Below are positions 1 to 11,445 of a stretch of DNA of 64,000 nt, piece after piece (positions within the stretch are counted from its first letter, which is position 1; the number at the start of each line of letters is the position of its first letter). Made by a program: the position numbers and the translations under genes. Location: positions 101,593,001 to 101,657,000 of the forward strand of contig JADMNL010000028.1 of NCBI GenBank assembly GCA_016271365.2, in the 5' to 3' direction. The notes under the pieces were generated by a model, which was not told where the DNA came from, did not search any database, and was given only the letters and a program-made list of their open reading frames with translations. The DNA comes from Neoceratodus forsteri. Lineage: Eukaryota; Chordata; Ceratodontiformes; Ceratodontidae.

Positions 1-1140
1 CCACCCTTCCCCCCCCTCGCATCCTGTCCTCCTTTCCTAGCATCCCCAATAGTACTTGCCATTTGTCCTTTGTCACTGTTATGGGGGGTAAGCTCATATG
101 ATTTCCCAACCTGTGGTCTCTGCATATCTCTTCCCCAACTGCCACCTCCCACTCCTAGTTTAAATTCCCAACTTCCTCTACATACTCTTCCATCCTCTGT
201 TTCAACACTTTCTTTCCCTCCTCACTGAAGTGTAGTCTGTGCTTGGCATAGAGACTACTGTCCTCCCAGGTCCCTCCCACCCCCAACAGCCCATACCCTT
301 TAGCACAACACCAGGTTCTTAGCCATCCGTAAATTCCTCTATTCTCAGCTTTCTTGTTGTGCTTGCCTTGGCACAGGAAGTATCTTGGAAAAGTTACTGA
401 TCTTCCTGCCCCTCACATAATTGTGCTAGTTCCTCAAACCTCCTCTGGACTATATCCACTGTCTTGTCAGCCAGGTCGTTTGTCCCAAGACGGTAATTAA
501 ATGAGGCTTGTCCTACCCTTCTATCATATTTCAGAACAGACTGTCCCACCTTCCGCTGTCATTCCTGGCATGGCCTCCACCCAAATGCGACTATGCCTCT
601 CCCCATGCTACCCCACCTGACTCCTCTTAGTATTGAGTCCCCAGCACTAAGATTCCACCCTCTTACTCCCTGCTTGCTTCCATTCATCTCCCTCTCTCAT
701 TTCCAGCTCCTCTTCTTCCTCCTGCACATTATTTCCCCCTTTTACCCCTGTTGCAATTCTCCCAGCAGAACTTCCCCCTGCTCCAGTTTGGTCCAGGCAC
801 TTATCAATTACTCCTCTAATTTCATCATTTCCTTCCTCCACTTTCTTCTTCTCTAGTAGCACAGCTGTTTTCTGAAGTCCCTTCACAAATGCCCGCCCTC
901 TCTCTTCATAATAACCTGTTCTCTCCTTTCCACTCCATGACTTTTGTCACTTCTTCACCTCCCTCACAAATCCCTATCTCCTCCTTCCATTTGTCTTTTG
1001 TCTCCTGACCTGGCTTCCCCAGCAATCGTTCTTCCTGGCCTGGGCCCTTTGTCTCTGCTTCCTTCTTCTGACCTCTCCTCACCACTGTTGGCTTAAATCG
1101 CCCTCCCTCATCTCCCCTTCTTCCTCCCTCCAGTATTGGG
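1..1140 (-). mobile_element. LINE ORF1 tail with SGNH/esterase domain (partial)
   Basis: The plus strand is pyrimidine-rich because the coding strand is minus. Reading minus, a broken ORF1 holds LGTNDLADKTVDIVQ (near 440-500), the GTND box of SGNH/GDSL esterases, and ends with RLHFSEEGKKVLKQ followed by a stop at 155-157. The D/R-L-H box before the stop matches the DGLH end of the LINE ORF1 proteins at 53.3-53.6 kb and 15.2 kb in this window. Esterase ORF1 proteins are known from CR1/L2-group LINEs. ORF2 would lie below position 1, outside the window. Several frames are needed, so the copy is decayed. The exact 5' edge near 1,140 is a guess based on where DIRS sequence starts. Confidence 0.65.
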
Positions 1141-1184
1141 CAGAATACAGTAAGATTCCCTTAGAAGAAACAAGATTACTATGG

Positions 1185-2245
1185 TAAGTAATGTTTTCTT
1201 TTAGTTGCAATTACTTCTGCTCAAAGGATTTCCGAGCTTCAGGCCCTCGTGTGTAAGGAGCCTCATTTGATTTTCCACAGAGACTGGGTGGCTCTGTGTA
1301 CAAATCCTAAGTTCCTACCAAAAGTAGTCTCGGAGTTCATGTTGAATCAGGCTATACACTTACCTGTGTATTATCCTGAGCACCTTAACCAAGAGGAAGC
1401 CATTCTGCACACACTGGATGTGCACAGAATTTTACATTACTACACTAATCAAACGAGGTCGGTCCACAGAACGGACCAGCTTTTTGCTTCCTTTGTGCCC
1501 AAAAGAGAGGGCATGGCAGTTTCCAGTGTTTGTCCAGTTGGTTTGCATTCTGTTTTGTTATCAGAAGTATAACAAACCCCTTCCGGGGGAAGTTAAAGGG
1601 CACTCAACCAGAGGTGTATAGCTGCATCTACTGTGTGTTTCAGAAATGTTTCTGCCACTGAAATATGTGCAGCAGCCACTTGGAGCTCTGACCATACCTT
1701 CACGAAGCATTACAGTCCAAACATTGCCTCTTGATGCAGGGCAGACTTTGGACTGGCCATCTTTCAGGGCCTTCTGTCTTGACTCCCTGTTTCTTCTGCA
1801 GACCTTTATCCTGCCTCCCATGTTCAGTCTTTGCCTGAATTTCACTGCTGGGGATCAGTCCTAAGAGCCCTCTCAAAGTAAGATAGTACACTACGTAAGA
1901 ACTTACTGTAACAGTAGATCTTCGAGAGATGCTCTTGTAGGCAAGCTTTTCCCTCCCTCCTTCCCCTGCTGCTTTTCAGTCTATCCTAGTGGCTCCAGGA
2001 GCCATTTCCTTTTCCTGTCGCACTTTCTCTTAGGTCTCTGGCAGGAGAACTGGAGGCAGGCATGAGAATGCCCACTATAGCTGTTGGGCCGAAGTCAATC
2101 ACATGATGCTGGGTGAGCGGTCCCCACCAGACATTGCTGGCTACATTTTCTGTGTGGTCCTAGCACCTGGCGCTCAGTCCTAAGTGTTATTGCCTACTGC
2201 AAGAGTCTCTCTCAAGATCTACTGTTACGGTACGTTCTTATCTAA
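1185..2245 (+). mobile_element. DIRS element 1, 3' end: tyrosine recombinase C-terminus and terminal repeats
   Basis: From 1,200 the reading VAITSAQRISELQALVCKEP is the first catalytic Arg block of a DIRS-type tyrosine recombinase (YR). It runs on through LDVHRILHYY to HSTRG (HxxR, near 1,598) in a shifted frame, then AAATWSSDHTFTKHY with the presumed nucleophile Tyr near 1,712. Frame breaks near 1,560 and 1,620 show the gene is dead. An internal complementary region at about 1,890-1,945 and an outer terminal repeat at about 2,196-2,245 are inverted with respect to each other around AACAGTAGATCTT / AAGATCTACTGTT. The same two blocks occur in the same order in the 48.6-58.6 kb DIRS. The 5' part of the element is missing. 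Confidence 0.8.
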
Positions 2246-2497
2246 TTACTTTTTAGTGTATTCTCCTAATCCTATCCATATGCCAAACCACACAGCACGA
2301 TGATCACTTGTACCCAGGGGCAACCCACTGTGACAACAGCAGTGCAGTCGTGATTCATAACTTAACGGTTTTCTGTTTTGAGAAACCAGACCACATTATT
2401 TACTTTAAAGACCCTTTTAAAATTTCTTGGGCTTGTTATATTTTCAGTCATTTTATTGGGAAATGGAAACATCTTCTTAGGGTCATCAGTGTTTAGC

Positions 2498-4243
2498 ATG
2501 ACTGACAGACCCACAAAGAAGAAAGAATACAGACTTTAAAAACTGTACAGTTTGTTTTCAGCTTCTGGCAAGGCCGACTACCACAGGCTGTGTTTAAAGT
2601 GCCTGGGTCCAAACCACAATTTTTCCAGTTGTAATCTCAGTATATTTTGCCCTAAAATGTGAAAGAAATGGGCAAAAATTAGATGTTATGGCTTCTCAGT
2701 CTTCCTTCACATCACCAAAAGGCTCAGAGGAGGATCCAGACCCTCGGAGTATCAGCAGTCCTTCAGAGGGAACAGAAGAGAAAGATAGAGGTGCTAAAGA
2801 TGGTTCCAACTCGGAGGAGGAATCCTGAATCCAGTAAAAATAAAAGAACTCTAAGCAGACACTGGAACCAGTGCCTGGCAAGAAAAACATGTCCCTATCC
2901 CTCATTCTGAAGAAGGAAAGGTGCCAGTCAGTGGTCACAAACAAAATGCCTTCAGTAGATATGACAAAGGCGTGGCAATTCCTCTAATCATTCCAGGCTA
3001 TAAGAAATTTCATGAGTATGCTCTGAACATCCCCCGGTTCCATTCCCAGTGCATGTGGAGGAAGAGGAGAAGGAGGCTATTTTCTATGAAGATGAGGAGA
3101 ACCCATAGAACCAGATGGTTCTGAGCAAGAATTTGGCTCTCCTAGACCTTCAGAGAACTAAACTTCCCACTGTACCATTGTAAGACATATGCTGAATACC
3201 TTAAATGTCTCCCCAAAAACCAAGGAAGATGAAGATGAGGTAAAATTCATGAATATAATGGGTTTATCACCCACAATGAGGTTGATATTGCTCATCCATA
3301 CATCCCTCTGGAAAGCCACATGCAAAATTATGTTAGCACTTACTTCAGCTGCTGGCATAGACAAGAAATCTGAGAAAAATAACAAGTGGACAAATGAGAA
3401 AATTGAGAAAAAATAACAGGTGGATAAACAGGGTGCTAGGTACCTGTTCTCCCACCATGATCATGAAGAGTGGTACAGACTGCCACTTGTGATAAGCCCA
3501 AAGTGCCACTTTTCTCCCACCCTCCTGAGAAAGATTTCAGCAAACTATATAGTATGGGGAAAACGTCTATGCATCAGCTTCCTTGCTACTAAGGCAGTCT
3601 GCTTACTTGGCTTACACAGCCCAGTACCAGAAAGCCTTATGGAATTCTGTGCTGGCACGGAGGGAAAAGGCTAGTGGGCACTTGGCACGGGATATGGCTG
3701 ACACAACAAGATCAGCCACAGATGTCACAGAGTACCAGTTCCACGTGGCAATGGATACCAGTGACACTGCATCTAGGGTCATGGCCCATGCAGTGTCCTT
3801 AAGAAGGTTTGCCAGGCAGGCTTAAAATGACTAAGATATCCCTGGACACACAAATAACAGCTATGGATTTCCTCTGTGAGGGAAAGTCTCTGCTTGATGA
3901 CAGGACAGAGGCTTTCATGAAAAGGGTGGACAAGTACAAAAGCACCTACCAGAGCAGTAGTGAGAAAGAAAAGGCCTCTACTTCCTATAGGCCTTATGGA
4001 AGAGGTGATAGGGGTATGGGATCCTACCCTCATGCTTCTCCTATGGGTACTTTCCACAAAGAGGCAACTATAGGGGTAGGAGGGGCAGTAGGCATACAGC
4101 AGCAACACAGCCCCAAACCTAGACAAGGCAAAACCCCAGACAAGTCTGCCCAGGTCACCTTCCATTGTCAGTTGGGGAGATGGGAAGACTGGCTTACTAC
4201 TTCCAGGAATGGACAAAAGTCACCACAGACAAGTGGGTCCTGA
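2498..4243 (+). pseudogene. DIRS gag-like gene, broken
   Basis: An ATG at 2,498 opens MTDRPTKKKEYRL before a stop. Just downstream, HRLCLKCLGPNHNFSSC (about 2,575-2,630) is the Cys-His cluster seen at the N-terminus of DIRS gag proteins. A serine- and acid-rich stretch follows (2,690-3,140). Then comes the conserved gag core AQYQKALWNSVLARRE and DTSDTASRVMAHAVSLRR (about 3,610-3,815), then a basic RPYGRGDRG-type tail (3,985-4,020) of the RNA-binding kind. Stops and frame changes occur throughout. The minus-strand DIRS at 56.6-58.4 kb has the same order of parts, which supports the assignment. Gag packages element RNA; this copy cannot make an intact protein. Confidence 0.7.
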
Positions 4244-4399
4244 AATAGTGTGCCAGGGTCTGTCCGTGCAGTTCAGAAAATTCCCCAAACTCACGGAACC
4301 TATAGGTTTTGTAGCCTCATACTCTAGCAGAAAAAATTCTGTAGGAGATGGAAGTGAAGATGTTAAAAGAAAATGCAGTTGAATAAGTGCCTGCCTCAT

Positions 4400-5000
4400 A
4401 CAATGGGGCAAGGGACTTTATTCCAGATACTTCCTGACCCACAAGAAAAGTGAGCAGTGGTGACCCATATTAGACCTGAGATATCCAACAAAGATATAAA
4501 GAAAAGTTCAAGATGTTAACACTTGGCTCAGTGATTCCAACTCTGCAAATAGGAGATTGGCTATGGTCACTGAATATGAAAGATGTCTACTTTCACAATA
4601 CCAGTCAGGCCAGTCACAGAAAATACCTTATGTTTAGGTTGGGGAACTGGTAGGACCAGTTCACAGTCCTTTCTGTTGGCTTCCTCCCACCTCAGCTCCA
4701 AAAGAGTATTCACAGAGTGCCTAGGTATAGAAGCAGCATGTTTAAGAAAGAAGGAAAGGGGTGGTGTTTTTTCTACCTGGGTGACTGGCTAATCTCAAGA
4801 AAAAAATAAAGCAGGAAGCAAAACTCTGCTGCTGCTGACACAGGACACATCAGAGGACCTCGGCTTTCATAAACCTTCAAAGTCCCAAACAGAACCAGTT
4901 CAAGTTCTGACCTTATCGGTGCAGAGCTAAATACCTTGAAGGGGGAGTCAGTCCTTCCCAGCCAAGGGTAACTAATCTGATTTCAGCTGCAAAGTCCTTC
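4400..5000 (+). pseudogene. DIRS reverse transcriptase, broken, YLDD changed
   Basis: The reading LTLGSVIPTLQIGDWLWSLN then MKDVYFH (about 4,514-4,593) is the RT block that normally reads GDW..LDLKDAYFHI. PILDLRY just before it is the start of RT. The catalytic box appears as YLGDWLIS at about 4,777-4,796, where intact DIRS RTs have YLDD. The Asp-to-Gly change removes a metal-binding residue, so even a joined frame would be inactive. Frames shift several times and no single ORF covers the domain. The RT would copy the element RNA into DNA. Confidence 0.75.
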
Positions 5001-5224
5001 AAGACAGGCCACCCAAGACCTGCAAGGGACTTTCTGTGGCTACTGGATCACATGGCCTCAGCCACTGCTTGGTGGTGCGGGGGCCAGGCTCCAAATAAGG
5101 GATGTTCAGTATCACTTACGGAGCCACTGGTCCCAGAGATGGGATCCTTTGCCCAAGCTGGTGCCTGTTACAAAAACTTTAAGGGCACTGGAATGGTGCA
5201 AAGAGGAAGACAACTTCAGAGAGG

Positions 5225-5730
5225 GAGTTCCTTTCCTGCGACAATCCCCCACGGTCATACTCACAACAGATGCCTCCCTTCTACGATAAGGTGCCCACAC
5301 AGAGGACCTTAGTGGGAGTGGCATGTGAAGCACACAGAAGACTTCAGAACACATAAATCTCCTGGAACTTGGAGCAGTTTAACTGTCAATGCAGGCTTTC
5401 TCCTCCCATATTCAGGGTCAGTCTGTTAAAATCAGAACAGACACCACAACAATGTGTTACATAAACAAGCATGAAGGAACAAGACCTTCAAAATTGTGCA
5501 CAGAAGCCATGAAGATCTGAAACCTAGTCTCCCTGCAAGTACAGCTGTCGGCATTACACCTGCCAGGGAAAGGCAATGTGCTAGCAGACTCCTAGAGCAG
5601 GATCAGCCAGAGCAATCATGAATGGACCTTGAACCAGCAGATGCTGGCATTAGTGTTCAGACAGTGGGGTACACCAGAAATAGATCTGTTTGCTTCCTTG
5701 GAAAATAACCAGCTCTCACTCTTTTGTTGC
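5225..5730 (+). pseudogene. DIRS RNase H domain, broken
   Basis: A shifted reading gives TTDASLLRWGAHTEDLSGSG (about 5,263-5,320), the start of the DIRS RNase H fold with its first Asp. HINLLELGAV follows near 5,350, then CYINKHEGTRP (about 5,458), then ALHLPGKGNVLADS (about 5,555-5,590) with the final Asp. After it comes HEWTLNQQ...WGTPEIDLFAS (5,617-5,695), the DIRS linker between RNase H and recombinase. The same linker (LWGTPQMDLFAFPE) is present in the minus-strand copy near 50.4 kb. At least two stops interrupt it. Confidence 0.75.
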
Positions 5731-6074
5731 AGACCCCCAGCAGTGGGCTCAGTCCCAGAGGATACTCTAGTCCTCAGCTGATCAAGGACGTTTCTTTGTT
5801 CCTTCCCTCCTTTCCCACTTTTACTGATAAGAGTTCTAATAAAACTATGAAGAGAGTATGCAACAGTGATCCTCATAGCTCCAGATTGGGCCAGGCAGAC
5901 CTAGTATTCCATGTTTCTGTCCTCTCCAACAGATCTCCAATCAACCTACCTCTGAGATACAGTCTGTTGATACTGTCCCAGGGCTGGATAACATTCCTCG
6001 ATCTGAGCATGGTTCTTGAAGACCTAGAGTTCTCTGGCCTAAATGTTTCTGAAGACATATTGGAAGTATGAAGG

Positions 6075-6712
6075 TATTATGGAACCAGCAACAAGAACTT
6101 ACTGCTTCAAAATGGAAAAGATTCTCCTTCTGGTGTTCTCCTAGACATATCAACCCCCTTTCGGGCAGGCCTGTCTACAGTCCTAGACTACCTCTCCTAT
6201 CTCCAGTCTTTGGGCCTAAGGCCCTCAAGCCTGAAGGTTCATTTGGCAGCAGTATCAGCTTACACATCAGCTGGCAAAGACAGGTCAGTGGCCTCACCAA
6301 CCATTTCAGTTTTTCAAAGACCTTACAGTGAGGGACCCTGTCCTTCCTTGGGATCTGAATGTGTGCATTGCCCAGCTGATGGATGCCCTTTTGAACCAGA
6401 GCCACTGCTGCACTGAAGAAGTGTCACCTGGAAAACAGTCTTTCTGGTGGCAGGGACATCTGAAGGTGAGTGAGCTACAAGCCCTCTGCACAGATCCAAC
6501 TACATAATCTTCCATAAGGATGAGATAGTCCCAAGGACAAACAGGAAATTCCTTCTAAAAACGGTGCCCGATTTCCATCTAAATCAGTCACAGGAAAATC
6601 CAGCTCAGGTGAGCAAAAGCTTCACAGTCTGGATGTGAAACGGGCACTTGGTTATTACATGGATCATGCAAAGGACATCAGGTCTACTAGCACTCAGCTG
6701 TTGTTTCAGTTG
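6075..6712 (+). pseudogene. DIRS tyrosine recombinase, N-terminal and middle part
   Basis: The readings KWKRFSFWCSPRHINPLS, VLDYLSYLQSLGLRPSSLKV and HLAAVSAYTSAGKDRS (about 6,110-6,290) are the N-terminal SAM-like domain of a DIRS recombinase. PWDLNVCIAQLMDALLN (6,350) and LHSLDVKRALGYYMDH (6,628-6,675) follow. The LINE begins immediately after STQLLFQL (about 6,710). Frame changes occur at several points. The C-terminal continuation is at 9,298-9,410. Confidence 0.75.
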
Positions 6713-9297
6713 ATGGGTCACCCTGGAGATAGGAAATGGCACCACAATCTGCATGGGGGTTGTGTACAGACCCCCATCTCAGGGGGAGGAAATGGATAAG
6801 AAAATGATAGAAGGCATCCATAAATGGCAGAAAAGGGGAGATATTGTTGATGGGGACCTGAATATGCCAGATGTTAACTGGAGTACCTTTGCTGCAGGCA
6901 CATCCAAGAGCAGGGTCATTCTTGATGCCCTACAGGGGCATGCCTCAGACAGCTAGTGTTGGAACCACTCAGGAGGGGCAATCTTAGACCTGGTACTCTC
7001 AAATGGGGAAGGAGAAAAGGACCTCAGATTTAGAAGTGGGTAGCCATCTGGAGAACAAGTGACCACTAAACAGTATGGTTCACATAAACACAGCCATAGA
7101 GTCAAGCCATACAAAACAAGAGTATTGGACTTTAGGAAGGCTGACTTTGGGAAAATGAGAAAGTGCCTCAGAAAAGCACTGCAAATGGGCAAGAAGGAGG
7201 GGTGGAGGAACAATGGGGAATAATCAAAACAGCCATCATGAAACAACAAACCCTTTGTGAAGCAAATCAAAGCGAAGGAAAAACCACTGTGGTTCTCAAA
7301 GAGGTGGCAGGGATGATTAAGGAGAAAAGGATAGCATTCAGGAAATATAAGGAAACACAGAAGGAGCAGGACAGAGAACTTTATGAGTTAAAGCAGAAGG
7401 AGGCAGGAAAGGCAGTCAGAATAGCAAAGGCACAAACTAAGGAAAAAATAGCCAACTCTGTTAAGAAGGGGGATAAAACCTTTTATAGGTACATTAGGGA
7501 GCAAAGAAAGACCAAGAGAGGTATACAGAGACTTAATAAAGGGGAAGGAACATGTGCAGAAGGTGACAGTGAAAAATCAGGGCTACTGAACGAATATTTC
7601 TGCTCCATATTCACAACAGAAGAGGAGGGGGAGGTACCTAAACCAAACAAGAGAGAAACTCTGAATAGGGGGGTTGATACCAGTCCATTCACAGAAGAAA
7701 GGGTTTTGAAAGAACTCTTGAAACTGAGGGTGGACAAAGCAATGGAGGCCTGATGGGATTCACCCAAGAATTCTAAAAGAACTAAGGGTAGAACTAGTAA
7801 CACCACTGACTACTCTCTTTAACAAATCATGGGAGGATGGAGTGGTACCTGAGGACTGGGAGAGCAAATGTGATTCCACTTCTCAGAAGTGGGAGCAGGG
7901 CAGAGAGCAGGAAACTACAGACCACTTAGTTTGACTTCAGTGGTAGGGAAAACGATGGAATCACTTCTGAAGGAAAGAATTGTTGAGTACCTAGAGGTCA
8001 GTAGGGCACAGGACTCAAGGCAGCATAGTTTCACAGCAGGAAGGTCCTGTCAGATGAACCTAATAGATTTCTTTGACTGGGTGACAAAGTAGTAGATCAG
8101 GGAGGGGCTGTGGATATGGCCTACCTAGATTTTAGCAAGGCATTTGACACAGTCTCACACAAAAGATTAATATACAAGTTAGCCAGCCTTGGGGTAGGTC
8201 TCAAGTTTGTAGCCTGGATAAAAAACTGTCTGGACAACAGGACGCAAGGGGTAATAGTAAATGGAATCGACAGTGAAGAAAGGAGGGTAACTAGTGGGGT
8301 ACCGCAGGGTTCGGTACTGGGACCGGTCCTCTTTAATGTCTTTACAAGTGACATTGGAGAGCACCTGGAAGGAAAGGTATGTCTCTTTGCAGATGACACA
8401 AAGATCTGCAACGGGGTTGATACACAAGGTGGGGTGGAAAGAATGAAAAGGGACTTGGCAAGGTTGGAGGAATGGTTAAATATGTGGCAGCTCAGATTCA
8501 ATGCAAAGAAGTGCAAGGTAATGCATCTGGGAAACAAAAACCCAGGGGAAGAGTACACAATGGGGGGTGAGTTAATAACATCAACAAAAAAATCGAAAGA
8601 GATCTAGGAGTAATTATATCGGATGACCTAAAGGTGGGCAAGCAATGTGAGAAGGCAGTAAGGAAGTCTGGGGGATACTGGGATGTATAGGGAGAGGCAT
8701 CAACAGTAGAAAACAGGAAGTTGTTATCTCTCTTTACAGACAGTTAGTGAGACCCCCATCTGGAGTACTGCGTGCAATTCTGGAGACCCCATCTCTGCAA
8801 AGACATAGACAGAGTGGAGGCTGTTCAGAGGAGGGCAACCAAAATGGTGCAGGGTCTGCACCACAAGACATATGAGAGACTAAAGCAGCTTAATATGTAT
8901 ACCCTTGAGGAAAGGGGGGGGGGACATGATAGAAACTTTCAAGTATCTCAAGGGAATTAAAGTACAAGAGGGTAGTATCTTTTAGAAGAAGAGATATGCA
9001 AGAACAAGAGGGCACAATTTGAAGATAGAAGGGGGGGCAGCTCAGAGGTAATGTTAGAAAGTATTTTTTTCACAGAGGGTTGTGGGTGCATGGAACAGCC
9101 TTCATGAGGTGGTTGTGGAGTCAGGAACAGTGGGAGAATTCAAGAATGCATGGGACAGGCATAAGGCAATTCTAGTGGGGGGTAGGAGGAAGTAAGCTGT
9201 TGATCAACTAGAATCTGCAGTTTATCCATCAGGTAGGGAAATGGGCAGACTAGGTTGGCCAAGTGGTCCTTATCTACCCTCAAATTCTATGTTTCTA
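6713..9297 (+). mobile_element. CR1-type LINE 2, 5'-truncated, nested in DIRS element 2
   Basis: The sequence aligns by eye along its length with the fuller LINE at 52,277-56,593, starting at its position ~54,025, so it is 5'-truncated inside the endonuclease region. The 3' end carries the same tail, GGTCCTTATCTACC then ATTCTATGTTTCTATG, at 9,265-9,297. Tails of short TCTATGTT-like repeats instead of poly(A) are typical of CR1/L3-group LINEs. It interrupts the DIRS recombinase gene. Flanks TTTCAGTTGATG (left) and TTTTCATCTATGATG (right) may be a diverged target duplication; this is weak. Confidence 0.85.
6753..9196 (+). pseudogene. LINE 2 ORF2: reverse transcriptase, C-terminal half
   Basis: The N-terminal part keeps GDLNMPDVNWSTF (endonuclease end, ~6,850). 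The RT follows: EGVVPEDWESK-type block near 7,840, YRPLSLTSVVGK (7,915), [17 protein letters not shown] (~8,122-8,172), SGVPQGSVLGPVLFNVF (8,296-8,345), catalytic [10 protein letters not shown] (~8,381-8,410) and MHLGNKNPG (8,521). The downstream CR1 connection domain continues as [10 protein letters not shown] and [10 protein letters not shown] near 8,760-8,860, but in other frames. Long open stretches (7,163-7,753; 8,110-8,607) show a fairly young copy. Single-base breaks near 7,750, 8,600 and 8,690 prevent a full product. Product would be an endonuclease/RT used in target-primed reverse transcription. Confidence 0.85.
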
Positions 9298-9410
9298 TGT
9301 TTTCATCTATGATGAAGTGGAGAAAGACAAACCGACATCCAAGAGAACCATTTCTCGCTGGATAGTCTGCCTACAGTTTTGTTGGCTCACTGATAGGGAC
9401 AGAAAAAATG
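9298..9410 (+). pseudogene. DIRS element 2 recombinase, continuation after the LINE
   Basis: Directly after the LINE tail, the reading VEKDKPTSKRTISRWIVCLQ (9,317-9,378) matches the block 'KPASKQTISRWI' that precedes the HxxR box in DIRS recombinases. This shows that host DIRS sequence resumes here. No HxxR or final Tyr is recognisable further on; the ORF to 9,520 may be unrelated sequence. Confidence 0.7.
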
Positions 9411-9908
9411 TTTGTTTTCAGTTACTGCAGAGCACATTAACAGGTGCTGATTTAAAGAAAATCACAGAACCAAACAGCATGATATTTTCAGGAAACACTA
9501 ATCATGACACAGGGACTTGAATTCAAGCTTTTTAAATATATGGCATTTGATCTTTAAGCTTCGGATCAATCAAGTCCTTCCTCCGAGCGTATGGCAGTTG
9601 TTTGGTAAATCACATTCTATTAACGCCCAGATCATACATAAAAAAAAAAAAAAAGAATTCTCATTGGTTTAAAATGCCCTTTTTTTTGAAATAACAGGTT
9701 TAAATGCAAGAAACCAGTTTTAGTCAGCTGGCTGCTATGAAGCACTCCAAGGTCAAATGTCAACAGAGGAAAATAAGAGGAATACTTTGAGAAGCCAGGC
9801 ACTTTCTTTCTTACATCATGAATGAGTGATTGTGTTATGTGAATACACTCTTAATTAAACACGAGACCTTTGGATTTCATACCCACTTAAGTACATGTTC
9901 AAATGTGA
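9411..9908. other. No gene seen; A-rich spacer
   Basis: AT-rich sequence with an A14 run at about 9,641-9,654. No ORF, RNA gene or repeat family is recognised. It lies between the end of DIRS element 2 and a SINE. Confidence 0.4.
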
Positions 9909-10428
9909 AGCTGGCCCGGTGGCGCTAAGGGTTGAGGCAGTGGATGCCACACCTTGTGCCATGCCAGTGACCTGTGTTCGGGAACAAGCACAGGTCGGCA
10001 GGAGAGAGAGAGGATCAGGTGTCCGACTGCTGTCCTCTCCCGGGGGAAGGGTGGGCACGTCTTTCCGCTACTTGGCTGCCCCCAGTGGAGGATGGGGGGT
10101 AGCACCAGAGTCAAGGGAGACAAGTAACATGGCTTTGTGACACACACATGTTCACGGCCATGAGGGGAGGGACCAAGAAAAAGAGAAACACAGCTGCTGG
10201 CTCCATGAAAGCCCCTCCAGTACTCCGGCGCCGCTGCCTCGGGGAACTCCCGGGCCCACTCCGGATTGTGCTCTGGATGGGTGAAGGACAGCCCTTCCCC
10301 CTTCCACCCTGCCATGGGCGGTAAGCTATGTGGGATACAAAGCTCGGGAGATGCCGAGAGGTGAGGCGGCTAACGGGGACTGGAGGAGGACAGATGTATG
10401 TTGGCAGGGCCGAGGGGGAAAAAAAAAA
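9909..10428 (+). mobile_element. tRNA-derived SINE, family A
   Basis: The head GCTGGCCCGGTGGCGCTAAG is tRNA-like (A-box region) and is followed about 60 bases later by GTGTTCGGGAACAAGC (B-box region). The body includes CTCTCCCGGGGGAAGG. It ends in a run of ten A at 10,419-10,428. Head and B-box are shared with copies at 29,837, 32,990 and, inverted, 18.2, 35.8, 39.5, 40.6, 43.9 and 45.7 kb. The flanks AAATGTGA and AAGTGTGA may be a short target duplication. Confidence 0.75.
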
Positions 10429-11279
10429 GTGTGATAGTATTCCAAGTTAAAAACTATAAAATACAAATTTTCTATGTATGGCAATAGGAGGGTATAAAGA
10501 GAAGTTTCCCTAAAGTGAACGAACTGCTTAACACATTCATAGACTGTTAAACCTATCTGAAGACAATTTATCAACTATCTACTCAACCAGATACTATATT
10601 TCATAAACATTAAAACCTTCAGTGCTGTAACAAGATTTTTACAAGATATATCTTGGGGCTGTGAGGTTGGAGTAGAAGAGTGGTAAATACTGAAGCCACA
10701 TGTGTGGAAGCACACACATTTGTGTCAGGCCATCATTGTCCACTAATCCAGGCAGCAACGAAAAGTGGAAAACTGTCATTAGTCAGGAAGATGGCACACT
10801 GCCCAACCCCTATGTGAACCAGGCCCATACCTACCTGCTCCTGGATCCTTCTGGCATCCCCTCCGCTGAGGCTGACTGGATGGTGAGGGAATCTGAAGTG
10901 GTGCTGAAGACAACTCTGTCCCAGTGATAAGCTGTTAGGAATGATCTTGGTTTGTCACAGGTGGTGTGGAGTGCCAGGATGCTAGGTAGTTGAGCCTCAG
11001 GTGGATGGGAGGTGGCACTGATGGAAGGCTTGAAGGATGCCCTCACATAGGGCTGAATGGGGAAATGAAAGCTGGAAAAATTTTTTACTGTTTTTAGTTA
11101 TCCAGGCCAGTAGACTGGGTCCTCGGATCTGTCCACAGCTACCTCCTCTGGAGGAACAAGGCACAGTGCAATATATGCTTTATAGAAGGCTGAACAATGT
11201 ACAATATGGTAAGTAATTCAGGGATAGCAGTGCATAGGCAAATATAAAATCAGAAAACTGAACTGACAAGTGTGCACAA
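10429..11279. other. No recognised gene; one short open frame
   Basis: The only notable item is a 75-codon plus-strand ORF at 10,700-10,927 containing GTLPNPYVNQAHTYLLLDPS. I do not recognise it as any family. There is no clear splice acceptor or donor around it. The rest holds no repeat I can name. Confidence 0.4.
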
Positions 11280-11445
11280 CAGGTGCTTTAGTCAAGATTA
11301 TGAAATGGGTGTAAAGAATGCTGAATTCTGATTGGTCGAGAGCTGCTTTCAGCAAGGCCGTTATCCCAGCACAATGGCCCAGCTGAAAGTAATATGTTTA
11401 AAAAAATGCATAAAGTTTACTAAAAAGGACCCATTTTCATAAGCC

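Larger units (their letters stand above)
2470..9410 (+). mobile_element. DIRS element 2 (decayed, interrupted by a LINE)
   Basis: The DIRS gene order gag, RT, RNase H, tyrosine recombinase can be followed on the plus strand in broken frames. A CR1-type LINE (about 6,713-9,297) interrupts the YR gene: LDVKRALGYYMD lies before it and KPTSKRTISRWIV after it, two blocks that are nearly adjacent in intact DIRS recombinases. DIRS elements integrate by recombinase, without a DDE integrase or LTR-type target duplication. No clear terminal repeat follows the recombinase, so the 3' end is probably lost. Confidence is high for the family and moderate for the limits. Confidence 0.8.

Noticed and set aside
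3779..4216. 145-codon minus-strand ORF
   Set aside because: Antisense of the DIRS 2 gag tail, where gag motifs are read on plus.
8121..8558. 145-codon minus-strand ORF
   Set aside because: It is the antisense shadow of the LINE 2 reverse transcriptase, which shows clear RT motifs on plus.
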